From Porphyromonas loveana (GTDB taxonomy: Bacteria > Bacteroidota > Bacteroidia > Bacteroidales > Porphyromonadaceae), in NCBI RefSeq assembly GCF_003096695.1, contig NZ_QEKY01000002.1, positions 1 to 64,000 of the forward strand: 64,000 nt of DNA, given 5' to 3'. Under the pieces are notes generated by a model, which did not search any database, was not told the DNA's origin, and was given only the letters and a program-made list of their open reading frames with translations. Positions 44,678 through 53,739 of this stretch are shown here, in pieces. Position 1 is the first letter of the stretch. Each line of letters opens with the position of its first letter. The position numbers and the translations under genes are program-made.

Positions 44678-45610
44678 TTATCTATATATCAATATGTATC
44701 GTGCTTGGTCGTGTCGCAATGCGATGGCTGTGCCTCGCACTACATAGGCGGTAGGATTGCCAAGCGGGCTGGTGAGGTCGATGCCCACCTGACTGCCACG
44801 CACAAATCCCAGATCCAACAAACGTCTGCGATTCACTCCGCGACAGGCTTTGCTGATGCCTGCGATGGTGGCTTCTTCTCCTTGACGGAGTGTTGTCAGC
44901 TTCACGGTCTTCTTGGCCATCTCCATCAGTCCCTCATCCAAGCAGTGCTTGACGGTGAGATTGTGTGCAGCCTCGGCCGAGAGGACGAACTGCTCCCCCT
45001 CAAAGGTGATATGTACCCCTCGGGCATCGGTGTGGTCCAGATGGAAGATGGCACCGCGGAAGAGCCCCACCGCCTCTATCTGCCGGTAGAGATCGGCTGG
45101 TTCGTCCTCGATATGTAGGACCTTGAGATATAAGTCGTCCGACAGCTCATCGGCGTGCATCCCTTCCACTGTCTCGATGAGTCCCTCCTCTGTGGGGATG
45201 GGGTCGCCATGCGGGTCGAATAGAGGATGTCCCAATTGAGCAGCCATGCGCTCTTGCTCCTCATCGGACAGATAATGCTCTTCCTTACAGGCACGGGTAT
45301 GCCACTCGCTGGGTTTGTAGCCGGAGTGTTCGGACAAGTATTTTTCGAGCAGGCGATGGCGGCGAATGATCTTGAGGGCATACTTACGCCCGCTATCGGT
45401 CAGATGCGAGTCGGACAGGAAGCAATAGCCTTGCTTATGTAAGCGGTCGAGAATGTACCGTTGGTTGGCGGGCTTGAGGCCGGTCATCGAAGCCAATTGT
45501 TCCGCGTTGATGGGTAGGCCCTCTTCCTCCAATGCGTAAATGGCCTTGAGCGTGTCTTCGGACAGACGACGCACATCGAAACGGAACAAGAGGTTCGAGA
45601 GTATGGTCAT
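44678..45610 (-). CDS. DtxR/MntR-type regulator with FeoA domains
   Basis: 310 residues: N-terminal winged helix (TLKAIYALEEEGLPINAEQLASMTGL...), a dimerisation and metal-binding region with HRLLEKYL and CKEEHYLSDEEQERMAAQLGHP, an SH3-like domain, and a further C-terminal FeoA-like domain (TLRQGEEATIAGISKACRGVNRRRLLDLGFVRGSQV). It should sense Fe2+ or Mn2+ and control the feo genes. The C-terminal FeoA domain may also act on FeoB. It is the first gene of the regulator-fic-feoB run. Confidence 0.9.
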   Translation of the reverse strand: MTILSNLLFRFDVRRLSEDTLKAIYALEEEGLPINAEQLASMTGLKPANQRYILDRLHKQGYCFLSDSHLTDSGRKYALKIIRRHRLLEKYLSEHSGYKPSEWHTRACKEEHYLSDEEQERMAAQLGHPLFDPHGDPIPTEEGLIETVEGMHADELSDDLYLKVLHIEDEPADLYRQIEAVGLFRGAIFHLDHTDARGVHITFEGEQFVLSAEAAHNLTVKHCLDEGLMEMAKKTVKLTTLRQGEEATIAGISKACRGVNRRRLLDLGFVRGSQVGIDLTSPLGNPTAYVVRGTAIALRHDQARYILIYR

Positions 45611-45879
45611 GCTACTATTCTCTTCTATTCTATATTGGTGCAGTGTCCGAGACCAATCCTATGCCACGGCACTCACAGCAAGACAAAGATGCATATTTTT
45701 CGCCTAAGAATTTGTATTCACGCGGTCTCAAATGCCATAAACACAAACTGCCTCGCATAGAGTTTGTGTCATCAAGTGCGAACTGCTGAGTTACTTCTGA
45801 GGTTCTTTTCGTGTTAATTCGTGTAATTTGTCTCCTTTCTTTTTATGTGCCAAAAAACTTATCAACACCGAAGGTTCGC

Positions 45880-45894
45880 TTAGAATCATTCTAA
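45880..45894. promoter_or_regulatory. Palindrome TTAGAAT-C-ATTCTAA
   Basis: A perfect 7+1+7 palindrome, 270 bp upstream of the DtxR-type gene. Its form suits a dimeric winged-helix regulator. Assignment to that regulator is inference from position. Confidence 0.4.
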
Positions 45895-46032
45895 ATAAGC
45901 AACTTTTCGGAGGCTGTCTGATGTGCAAAAGAAGTTAGGAAAGGTGTTTTGGAAAGTATGAATCTGACTTTTCAGAGGTCTGGAGCTTCAACTATATAAA
46001 GAATAGATATGATCTTTATAGATATCGTTTCC

Positions 46033-46051
46033 GATAATGATAATAATGAGA
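46033..46051. promoter_or_regulatory. Fur-box-like hexamer run
   Basis: GATAATGATAAT followed by AATGAGA agrees with the classical Fur box at 15 of 19 positions. Located between the feo regulator and the non-coding RNA copy B. The regulator that would bind is unknown, and AT-rich DNA gives chance matches. Confidence 0.3.
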
Positions 46052-46124
46052 TGCAAACTTCTAATTGTTAGCAGGTGAAAAGTATATAGTTTGCATCCCC
46101 TCAAAGGCAATAGGAGAGGGCAAG

Positions 46125-46430
46125 AAATGAAAAGCCCGTGTTGCGCTCTGCCATGAACGCAACACGGGCTTTATGCTTTTTGCAATGACTTAGGGGGCTT
46201 ATGTCTGCTTATCTGCCATCGGTATGGGAACAGTTGTTAACACACTTCTTGGCCACACAGCCATTGCCGTGCAGGACGATAGACAAAAAGGGGAGGGTGG
46301 CGGGGCGATTCCCGCAAACTACATGCATGAGTTGGCTACGCATCATAGAGGTCGTTTACTGCTATTATTCGATTATGTCGGTTGATGCCCGCTGATATTC
46401 AGTCGTTTACGTTTATGGGGTATCCACGCC
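46125..46430 (-). ncRNA. Structured ~306-nt RNA, copy B
   Basis: Homologue of the RNA at 15453-15758, on the minus strand. From the predicted start (46430), hairpin 1 (46315-46300, GCGGG/CCCGC with the same AATCGC loop) is at about +114, and GCACGGC...GGCTGTGTGGC (46272-46252) at about +158, the same offsets as in copy A. GATGGCAGAT (46220-46211) and GACATAAGCC follow. In hairpin 1 an A-U pair of copy A is G-C here; in hairpin 2 a G-C is G-U. It ends in a strong terminator. No ORF fits. Confidence 0.72.
46131..46172 (-). terminator. Strong terminator of RNA copy B
   Basis: A perfect 15-bp stem (46131-46145 with 46158-46172, 12-nt loop). On the minus strand it is followed by TCATTTCTT and on the plus strand by ATGCTTTTTG, so it may work in both directions. 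No protein gene ends nearby. Confidence 0.85.
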
Positions 46431-46436
46431 GATATG

Positions 46437-46444
46437 CAAAGGTA
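46437..46444 (-). promoter_or_regulatory. -7 box of non-coding RNA copy B
   Basis: Minus strand TACCTTTG within TTTGCTACCTTTGCATAT, identical to the copy A promoter string except one base. No -33 TTTG at the usual distance. Confidence 0.6.
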
Positions 46445-46744
46445 GCAAATCGTGGCAGTCCATCGTGATGGTACTGTGCTGCTCTCCTCGGCATGACAGG
46501 AGTGGCTATGCTCTCCATTTTTTCATCTCAAGACTGACAGCCACAGGCGGCGGAAGAGCCTTTGGGCAGTCCTTTTGTCGGTTTTTGGACCATCGGATTG
46601 TGACAATCTGTCATTTTTTGTCAGTCTCGGGCGTTCTTTTCTTTTTGGCATGCAAATTGCCCATATAGATGCAGAGCGACCACCGGTGAGTGGTGCAGCT
46701 CAGAAAACAACTCAGAAATAAACAACAAAAAAGAATATAGCATT
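46445..46744. other. dnaK upstream region
   Basis: No gene seen. It should hold the dnaK promoter. A short palindrome TGACA-ATC-TGTCA (46601-46613) followed by a T-run and GTCAG is the only notable structure; no CIRCE element is present. I cannot place a confident -7 box for dnaK. Confidence 0.35.
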
Positions 46745-48664
46745 ATGGGAAAGATTATTGGAATCGACTTAGGCACAACGAACTCTTGTGTCTCTGTATT
46801 GGAGGGTAACGAACCTATCGTTATCTCAAACAGCGAGGGCAAACGCACGACACCCTCTGTAGTGGCTTTTGTGGATGGTGGCGAGCGTAAGGTGGGCGAT
46901 CCTGCCAAGCGTCAGGCCATTACCAATCCGACTAAGACGATCTATTCGATCAAGCGTTTCATGGGTGAGACCTTCGATCAGGTAAGCAAGGAAGTGGAGC
47001 GTGTACCCTTCAAGGTGGTACGTGGCGACAACAACACCCCGCGTGTAGATATCGACGGTCGTCTCTATACGCCGCAGGAGATTTCGGCCATGATCCTCCA
47101 GAAGATGAAGAAGACAGCCGAGGACTATCTGGGGCAGGAAGTGACCGAAGCTGTGATCACGGTACCCGCCTACTTCAACGACGCTCAGCGTCAGGCCACA
47201 AAAGAAGCAGGCGAGATCGCCGGTCTCAAAGTACGTCGTATCGTAAACGAACCTACGGCTGCTTCGCTGGCATACGGTTTGGACAAGTCCAATAAGGATA
47301 TGAAGATCGCCGTATTCGACTTGGGTGGTGGTACGTTCGATATCTCTATCCTCGAATTGGGCGATGGCGTATTCGAAGTGAAATCAACCAATGGTGATAC
47401 GCACCTCGGTGGTGACGACTTTGACCACGTGATCATCGACTGGTTGGCAGAGGAGTTCAAGGCTCAGGAAGGTGTGGATCTGCGTCAAGATCCGATGGCC
47501 ATGCAGCGACTTAAAGAGGCTGCCGAAAAAGCCAAGATCGAGCTTTCGAGCACGACTTCTACGGAGATCAATCTCCCCTATATCATGCCGGTGAACGGTA
47601 TTCCCAAGCACTTGGTGATGACGCTGACGCGTGCCAAGTTCGAGCAATTGGCCGACCGCCTCATTCAGGCTTGTGTGGCTCCTTGCGAGACGGCTTTGCG
47701 TGATGCAGGTATGTCACGTGGCGACATTGACGAGGTTATCCTCGTAGGTGGATCGACTCGTATCCCCGCCATCCAAGAGATCGTGGAGAAGATTTTTGGT
47801 AAGGCTCCGTCCAAGGGTGTAAACCCCGATGAAGTAGTCGCTGTAGGTGCTGCCATCCAAGGTGGTGTGCTCACGGGCGAAGTGAAAGACGTCCTCCTTT
47901 TGGACGTAACGCCTCTCTCTCTTGGTATCGAGACGATGGGTGGTGTGATGACACGTCTCATTGATGCCAATACGACTATCCCGACAAAGAAGAGCGAGAT
48001 ATTCACGACGGCAGTGGACAACCAGCCTTCTGTGGAGATACACGTACTCCAGGGCGAGCGTTCGTTGGCGAAGGACAACAAGAGCATCGGTCGTTTCAAT
48101 CTGGACGGTATCGCTCCCGCTCCTCGTCAGACACCGCAGATCGAAGTGACGTTCGACATTGATGCCAACGGTATTCTCAATGTGACGGCTCTTGACAAGG
48201 CTACGGGTAAGAAGCAGAATATCCGTATCGAAGCTTCGAGTGGTCTGTCCGATGATGAGATCAAGCGCATGAAGGAAGAAGCTCAGGCCAATGCAGAAGC
48301 TGACAAGAAAGAAAAGGAACGCATCGACAAAATCAATCAGGCCGACAGTATGATTTTCCAGACGGAGAAGCAACTGAAGGAGTTGGGCGATAAGTTCCCC
48401 GCCGACAAGAAAGCTCCGATCGACGCAGCTCTTGACAAACTGAAAGAAGCGCACAAGGCACAGGATGTAGCTGCTATCGACACGGCAATGGCCGAACTGC
48501 AGGCAGCACTCTCTGCCGCAGGCGAAGAGCTCTACAAGAATGCAGGTGCTGCACAAGGCGATGCTCAATCCGGACCAGACTTCGGCGGTTCACAGCCCAA
48601 TGCCGGCAACCAACCTTCAGACGACAAAACTGTCACCGATGTCGACTTCGAAGAAGTGAAGTAA
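46745..48664 (+). CDS. dnaK: Chaperone DnaK (Hsp70)
   Basis: 639 residues. The ATPase domain opens [40 protein letters not shown] and [15 protein letters not shown] are the other two Hsp70 signatures. The linker [16 protein letters not shown] leads to the substrate domain, and the C-terminus ends in the acidic DVDFEEVK. dnaJ and grpE are not adjacent. A terminator follows closely. Confidence 0.98.
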   Translation: MGKIIGIDLGTTNSCVSVLEGNEPIVISNSEGKRTTPSVVAFVDGGERKVGDPAKRQAITNPTKTIYSIKRFMGETFDQVSKEVERVPFKVVRGDNNTPRVDIDGRLYTPQEISAMILQKMKKTAEDYLGQEVTEAVITVPAYFNDAQRQATKEAGEIAGLKVRRIVNEPTAASLAYGLDKSNKDMKIAVFDLGGGTFDISILELGDGVFEVKSTNGDTHLGGDDFDHVIIDWLAEEFKAQEGVDLRQDPMAMQRLKEAAEKAKIELSSTTSTEINLPYIMPVNGIPKHLVMTLTRAKFEQLADRLIQACVAPCETALRDAGMSRGDIDEVILVGGSTRIPAIQEIVEKIFGKAPSKGVNPDEVVAVGAAIQGGVLTGEVKDVLLLDVTPLSLGIETMGGVMTRLIDANTTIPTKKSEIFTTAVDNQPSVEIHVLQGERSLAKDNKSIGRFNLDGIAPAPRQTPQIEVTFDIDANGILNVTALDKATGKKQNIRIEASSGLSDDEIKRMKEEAQANAEADKKEKERIDKINQADSMIFQTEKQLKELGDKFPADKKAPIDAALDKLKEAHKAQDVAAIDTAMAELQAALSAAGEELYKNAGAAQGDAQSGPDFGGSQPNAGNQPSDDKTVTDVDFEEVK

Positions 48665-48698
48665 TCCCTTGCTTTCTAACGAGTACACACAATATGAG

Positions 48699-48735
48699 AA
48701 AAGTCGCAGTAAGCTCACCTTACTGCGGCTTTTTC
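48699..48735 (+). terminator. dnaK terminator
   Basis: A 15-bp stem with one G-U pair (48699-48713 with 48719-48733, 5-nt loop) followed by CTG and T-rich sequence, starting 34 bp after the dnaK stop. Confidence 0.88.
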
Positions 48736-48897
48736 TGTTTGATGGATGGAGAAGTCGAGCAATATCCACTCATGCAAATGATCATGAGAACGTATTTCCT
48801 GACAATCGCTCTTTTCAAGACTACTTTTGACTTTTCGTCACTTAATATATCTGCGAGCCTTTTGTTGCCAACTTCTGAGGATATACAGAACGTTTGC
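48736..48897. other. Intergenic stretch between dnaK and the radical SAM gene
   Basis: Convergent ends of dnaK and the minus-strand gene. No gene or clear second terminator seen. Confidence 0.35.
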
Positions 48898-50814
48898 TTA
48901 GTTGCGGGAGCGGTGGTTCTTGCCTTTGCGGACGGGGCGAGATGAAGGACGAGAGGGACGGGTGTCTGATTGGTGGTGTGAAGGAGTGGGGCGGTCGAAG
49001 AGTTTGGCGATAAGGTCGGGACGGCCGATGCGCTGAAGTTCGCGACGGATGCGATCGGCTTCTTCGCGCTTGTACCAAAAGAAGAACATATGTTGTTTCT
49101 GTTTGTCCTCCTTTTTGATTGCTGTGTACACGGGTTGGAGCGTATAGGGATGGTAACCCGTGTAGTACATTTCGGTGGCTAAAGTCATCGGCGTGGGGGT
49201 GAAGTCCTGGATCTGTTCCAATTTGAAATCCAACTTCTTGGTCAATACAGCCAATTCTGCCATGTCCTCTTCTGTACAGCCCGGGTGGCTGGAGATAAAA
49301 TAAGGGATGAGCTGCTGACGCAGACCGTGTGCTTGGTTGATCTGGTGGAAACGCTTCGTAAACTCTGCAAACTGTCGGAAAGGTGGCTTGCGCATGAGAT
49401 TGAGAACGCTTTCGGATGTATGCTCGGGCGCAACCTTCAAACGGCCCGATACGTGCCGGACGATGAGGTCTTCGGTATATTGGTCGGCCGCTTCTCTCAG
49501 CGCCTTGTCTTTATATACATGCAGTAGCAAGTCCATACGTACCCCGCTGCCGATAAAGCTTTTCTTGATCTTCGGGTGTTTGTCAATCCTACGCAGGAGC
49601 TCCAATAAAGGACGGTGGTCGGCATTCAGATTGGGGCAAACGTTGGGATGTATGCAACTGGGTCTCTGGCAACGTTTACAGATGGCCAAATCATAGCCCT
49701 GCATCCGATACATATTGGCAGAGGGGCCGCCCACATCACTCAGATAGCCTTTAAAATCTTCCATTTGCGTGATTTGTTCCACTTCGTGCAAGACTGAGCT
49801 TTCACTTCGCGAGGCGATAAACTTGCCTTGATGCGCCGAGATGGTACAGAAAGCACAGCCACCGAAACAACCACGATGCACATTGACCGAATGCTTGATC
49901 ATCTCATACGCAGAGATCACTTTCCCGCGATAGCGAGGATGCGGCAGGCGGGTATAGGGGAGGTCGAAGGAGCAATCCACCTGCTCCGTATTCATCGGCG
50001 GGAAAGGTGGATTGACCACCACAGTAACATCACCGACTGTTTGCAGGATACGATCCGCTTCGTAGCAATTGCTCTGCACTTCTATCTGACAGAAGTTCTG
50101 TGCTTGCTTGCGCTTGTCCATCAGGCATTCCTCGTGAGAAAAGAGTCGGATATCCCTTTCGTGTGAGGATATTTCTTCCCCTTTCGGAACCAGATAGGAA
50201 GTCTGACGAACGTCCTTGAGCCGATCGAACGGCTCTCCATTCAGCAATCGCTGTGCAATCTCGTGCAATGGCAGCTCTCCCATACCATAGATGAGTAGGT
50301 CTGCTTGACTTTGGCAGAGAATGCTCGGCAACAGTTTGTCCTGCCAGTAATCGTAATGCGTGAGCCTGCGGAGCGAAGCCTCGATGCCGCCGACAACGAC
50401 GGGCACATCGGGGAAAAGCTCCTTGAGGATGCGTGTATAGACAATGGTGGGGTAGTCGGGGCGCATATCCGAACGCCTGTCCGGCGTATATGCATCTTCG
50501 CTGCGAAGGCGACGATTGGCGGTGTACTTATTTACCATCGAATCCATGGCACCGGCCGATACGCCGAAGAAAAGTCGGGGGCGTCCGAGCTTGCGGAAGT
50601 CGCGCAGGTCGTCTCGCCAATTCGGTTGCGCCACGATAGCTACACGCAGTCCTTCAGCTTCCAATATGCGTCCTACGACAGCAGCGCCGAAAGAGGGATG
50701 ATCCACATAGGCATCTCCGCTGAAAAGAATGACATCAGCCTCTTCCCAGCCTCTTGCCTCCATTTCCTTTTTGGAGGTCGGGAGCCAATCCGTCAGGGCA
50801 AATTGCTTTGCCAT
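48898..50814 (-). CDS. ygiQ: YgiQ-family radical SAM protein
   Basis: Start chosen at 50814 ([20 protein letters not shown]), the usual YgiQ opening, giving 638 residues; the ORF runs 35 codons further upstream inside ispE. The radical SAM cluster is CFGGCAFC after [10 protein letters not shown] second Cys-rich segment, [17 protein letters not shown], is typical of the family and may bind another cluster. A basic, Ser/Arg-rich tail ends the protein. No reaction is established for the family. It overlaps ispE by 22 bp. Confidence 0.9.
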   Translation of the reverse strand: MAKQFALTDWLPTSKKEMEARGWEEADVILFSGDAYVDHPSFGAAVVGRILEAEGLRVAIVAQPNWRDDLRDFRKLGRPRLFFGVSAGAMDSMVNKYTANRRLRSEDAYTPDRRSDMRPDYPTIVYTRILKELFPDVPVVVGGIEASLRRLTHYDYWQDKLLPSILCQSQADLLIYGMGELPLHEIAQRLLNGEPFDRLKDVRQTSYLVPKGEEISSHERDIRLFSHEECLMDKRKQAQNFCQIEVQSNCYEADRILQTVGDVTVVVNPPFPPMNTEQVDCSFDLPYTRLPHPRYRGKVISAYEMIKHSVNVHRGCFGGCAFCTISAHQGKFIASRSESSVLHEVEQITQMEDFKGYLSDVGGPSANMYRMQGYDLAICKRCQRPSCIHPNVCPNLNADHRPLLELLRRIDKHPKIKKSFIGSGVRMDLLLHVYKDKALREAADQYTEDLIVRHVSGRLKVAPEHTSESVLNLMRKPPFRQFAEFTKRFHQINQAHGLRQQLIPYFISSHPGCTEEDMAELAVLTKKLDFKLEQIQDFTPTPMTLATEMYYTGYHPYTLQPVYTAIKKEDKQKQHMFFFWYKREEADRIRRELQRIGRPDLIAKLFDRPTPSHHQSDTRPSRPSSRPVRKGKNHRSRN

Positions 50815-51617
50815 ACGAAACAATCGGTCGTTATATCCTTTTCGATATGAGGTTCGTCCCTGAAAAGACCGAAGAGAGCAGAGCCGGAACCCGACATAGC
50901 GGCATACAAAGCTCCACATCGGTAGAGCATATCTTTGAGTTCGGCTAAACGGGGATGGGCAGGAAACAGACTTGTCTCGAAGTCATTGACGAGCTGTCCT
51001 TTCCATGTCTCTATTGGATTGCGCAAGATAGCATCGGGCATCATCTCGCGTTTGCCCACGCGTGTGAGTCCTTTATAGGCAGCAGCCGTATTGATATGGA
51101 TGGGCGGTTTCACCACCACGATGTGCATGCCAGACAAAGAGAAGTTGGGCAGGGGAGTAAAGACCTGTCCCAATTCTGTAGCCAGAACGGGTTGATTGCT
51201 GATAAAGAATGGGCAGTCGGCACCCAGAGAGAGTGCTATCTCAGCCAATTGCAGGTCATCAATCGGAAGAGCAAAGCGGTCTCTCACTAACTTCAGCATG
51301 AAAGAAGCGTCCGAAGAACCTCCGCCCAAGCCTGCACCCGAGGGGATATGCTTGATCAGCTCGATAGTGAGGAATGGGAAGTCATACTTGCGGCGCATAG
51401 CTTTGACTGCTTTGATTACCAGATTGTCTTCCGCCACGGCATCAATGGCGATGCCGTGGACGGTGAGACTATCCGTATTGCCCTCTCGCTCTTCTATTTC
51501 CAGCGCATCGGTCAATGGAATGGGGTAGAAGACCGTTTCGATATTGTGGTATCCGTCCGGTCGCTTGCCGACTACCTGTAAACCGAGGTTGATCTTTGCA
51601 TTGGGAAATACGATCAT
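50793..51617 (-). CDS. ispE: 4-diphosphocytidyl-2-C-methyl-D-erythritol kinase
   Basis: GHMP kinase of the MEP isoprenoid pathway. The ATG at 51617 ([19 protein letters not shown]) gives 274 residues; a TTG ORF start at 51647 would overlap the upstream stop. The ATP loop [13 protein letters not shown] and the opening NAKINLGL are characteristic, and [15 protein letters not shown] and [12 protein letters not shown] follow. It supplies precursors for menaquinone and polyprenyl carriers. Confidence 0.94.
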   Translation of the reverse strand: MIVFPNAKINLGLQVVGKRPDGYHNIETVFYPIPLTDALEIEEREGNTDSLTVHGIAIDAVAEDNLVIKAVKAMRRKYDFPFLTIELIKHIPSGAGLGGGSSDASFMLKLVRDRFALPIDDLQLAEIALSLGADCPFFISNQPVLATELGQVFTPLPNFSLSGMHIVVVKPPIHINTAAAYKGLTRVGKREMMPDAILRNPIETWKGQLVNDFETSLFPAHPRLAELKDMLYRCGALYAAMSGSGSALFGLFRDEPHIEKDITTDCFVWQSNLP

Positions 51618-51639
51618 AGCGCTGTCGTTTGAGAAGTGA

Positions 51640-52941
51640 TTAGGCAAAAATGTAGCGTAGGATGAAAAGAACCGTCAGGATGTATAGCGGCATAGATACA
51701 TCGCGGAGCTGTCCTGACAGGAGCTTGACGAATACGAATGCCAGCATACCCAGTGCCATCCCTTCTGCAATAGAGTAGGTGAGGACCATGGTCAGCAATG
51801 TGACGAAGACAGGAAAGGCTTCGGACAGGTCAGACAGGTCTATCATCGAAATAGAGCTGAGCATGAACACCCCGACCATCACCAATGCTCCCGTCGTAGC
51901 TGCACCCGGTACCAACAAAAATAACGGGGAGAAGAAGAGAGCTAATAGGAAGAAACAACCGGTAACCAAGGCTGTCATACCCGTACGTCCTCCTTCAGCA
52001 ATACCCGATCCACTCTCTACATACGTGGTCACGGTAGAGGTGCCGAGTATCGCACCGAGGCTGGTACCGATAGCATCGGCCATCATGGCTTGCTTGATGT
52101 TCTTGACGTTGCCCTTCTCATCCATCATCTCAGTCTTGGCAGCAGCACCGATAAGCGTACCAATAGTGTTGAATATATCCATGAAGACGAGTGCAAAGAT
52201 GGTCATAGCCATATCGAACGAAAGCAGCGGAGCAAAGTCCATCTTCAAGAAAGTAGGGCTCAGGCTCTGCGGCATGGAGACGGGTGAGAAGCTGTCAGGG
52301 ATATTCGACACTCCCAACGGAACACCTATGAGAGTACAAATGGCAATACTATAGAAGAGCGCTCCCTTTACCTTACGCACTACCAATACGGCACTGAGAA
52401 TAATACCGATAATGGCAATGAGGAATAGGGGCGTGAACGGTCCCAAAGCTACCAATGTGGCAGGATGCGCTACAATGATACCGGCATTCTTCAGTCCAAT
52501 GAAGGCAATAAACATACCAATGCCCGCCGAAATGGCATAGCGTAGGTTATAAGGGATACAATCGACTATCTTCTCACGGATATTAAACGCCGTGAGCAAA
52601 ATGAAGACGATCCCCTCAACAAAGACAGCTGCGAGTGCTGTTTCCCACGAATACCCCATCCCCTGCACAAGGGTGAATGCAAAGAATGCATTGATACCCA
52701 TACTTGGTGCTTGAGCGAAGGGAAGTTTCGCCATGAAGGCGATGAGTAGTGTAGCCACGGCAGACGACAAGGCTGTGGCGGTAAAGACCGCACCCTTGTC
52801 CATGCCTGCAGCGGAGAGTATATCCGGATTCACAGCCAGGATATAGCTCATGGTCAGAAAAGTCGTTAGCCCTGCTACGAATTCCGTTTTGACAGAATGT
52901 CTGGACGGATTAAATCCGAGGGCCGTTTGCCATGCTTTCAT
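51640..52941 (-). CDS. Purine (hypoxanthine/guanine/adenine) permease, NCS2 AzgA-like
   Basis: 433 residues, 12-14 membrane segments. The AzgA/PbuG subfamily is shown by [80 protein letters not shown] and [20 protein letters not shown]. It imports purine bases by proton symport. It lies 18 bp after the outer-membrane DUF5020 gene, suggesting a two-membrane purine route. Confidence 0.9.
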   Translation of the reverse strand: MKAWQTALGFNPSRHSVKTEFVAGLTTFLTMSYILAVNPDILSAAGMDKGAVFTATALSSAVATLLIAFMAKLPFAQAPSMGINAFFAFTLVQGMGYSWETALAAVFVEGIVFILLTAFNIREKIVDCIPYNLRYAISAGIGMFIAFIGLKNAGIIVAHPATLVALGPFTPLFLIAIIGIILSAVLVVRKVKGALFYSIAICTLIGVPLGVSNIPDSFSPVSMPQSLSPTFLKMDFAPLLSFDMAMTIFALVFMDIFNTIGTLIGAAAKTEMMDEKGNVKNIKQAMMADAIGTSLGAILGTSTVTTYVESGSGIAEGGRTGMTALVTGCFFLLALFFSPLFLLVPGAATTGALVMVGVFMLSSISMIDLSDLSEAFPVFVTLLTMVLTYSIAEGMALGMLAFVFVKLLSGQLRDVSMPLYILTVLFILRYIFA

Positions 52942-52959
52942 AGTGCTATACTGAGGGGT

Positions 52960-53688
52960 TTACTTAAATGTCCATTTCAAACCCAAAGTCGGAATGATGG
53001 CAAAGCTATTAGTGCGAGCAAAGTTGCGACTGATCTCCCACTCTGTACCAATGCTGAGGTTGAAGTCCTTGTCCACTCCCTTGATGCGATTGAGGTTGAG
53101 CCAGAACTGGGGTTCTGCAAGGAATATAACTCGATCATTCTTAGATGATGAATTAGTACCGGGATCCAGAAGTTTTTCGGGACAGCCCCATAGGTCAAAG
53201 AAGCCGTTGAAGGTCAGCAGACCGTTTACGAAGTGCATATACCATGTACCGGTTAGCTGGAATGTATGATAGTCATCCCAACCCAAATGCTTGTACATAG
53301 GGCTGAAGGAGAACCCTTTTGTAAATGTGGCATCATTATACGTGTATGTACCGCCGGCGAGGAAGTCGTGCCCGAAAGAACCTTGAGCAGAGAGACCACC
53401 ATTATATTCTATATGTACAGACAAAGGTCCCTGCCAGAATTGCAGATTACGAGCTATTTCCCAATAGGCCGTCTGGATGCCTTGTCCCGTGTAGTCCATA
53501 TCAACGAAGAAGTATGTACTTCCCCACTTATCGGGCGTGAAGTTTTCTACGGTGGTTGTCAGCTTGGGACGTCCTCCCAGCTCATCATAGATACCACTAC
53601 CGAAGTCGTAGTGCATTTGAATATTCTGAGCCTTGGCTCCGAATCCGAGCAGCATGGCTGCACCCAAAAGAGTAACTTTTTTCAACAT
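52960..53688 (-). CDS. Outer-membrane DUF5020 / Tsx-like protein
   Basis: 242 residues. Signal peptide MLKKVTLLGAAMLLGFGAKA|Q, then alternating aromatic beta-strands (TYFFVDMDYTGQG, SVHIEYNGGL, FQLTGTWYMHFVNGLLTFNGFFDLWG) ending LGLKWTFK, as in small nucleoside-channel-like barrels. The tight link to the purine permease suggests it lets nucleosides or bases cross the outer membrane. That role is inferred. Confidence 0.8.
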   Translation of the reverse strand: MLKKVTLLGAAMLLGFGAKAQNIQMHYDFGSGIYDELGGRPKLTTTVENFTPDKWGSTYFFVDMDYTGQGIQTAYWEIARNLQFWQGPLSVHIEYNGGLSAQGSFGHDFLAGGTYTYNDATFTKGFSFSPMYKHLGWDDYHTFQLTGTWYMHFVNGLLTFNGFFDLWGCPEKLLDPGTNSSSKNDRVIFLAEPQFWLNLNRIKGVDKDFNLSIGTEWEISRNFARTNSFAIIPTLGLKWTFK

Positions 53689-53718
53689 ATTAGTTCTTTA
53701 TTTGTTGGTTGTATTCTA

Positions 53719-53726
53719 CAAACTTA
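53719..53726 (-). promoter_or_regulatory. -7 box upstream of the DUF5020-purine permease pair
   Basis: Minus strand TAAGTTTG matches TAnnTTTG, 31 bp before the start codon. No clear -33 box; treat as tentative. Confidence 0.4.
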
Positions 53727-53739
53727 ATTCGATTACATC

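Larger units (their letters stand above)
45611..46124. other. Intergenic stretch upstream of the feo genes
   Basis: No gene seen. Contains two candidate metal-regulator sites (separate entries) and a 10-bp inverted repeat GATGCAAACT/AGTTTGCATC (46050-46059 with 46088-46097). The string GATCTTTATAGATATCGTTT resembles one at 15830-15850 in reverse. Confidence 0.4.

Noticed and set aside
48694-48945. 83-codon ORF after dnaK
   Set aside because: Overlaps the dnaK terminator and the end of the radical SAM gene; no family match.
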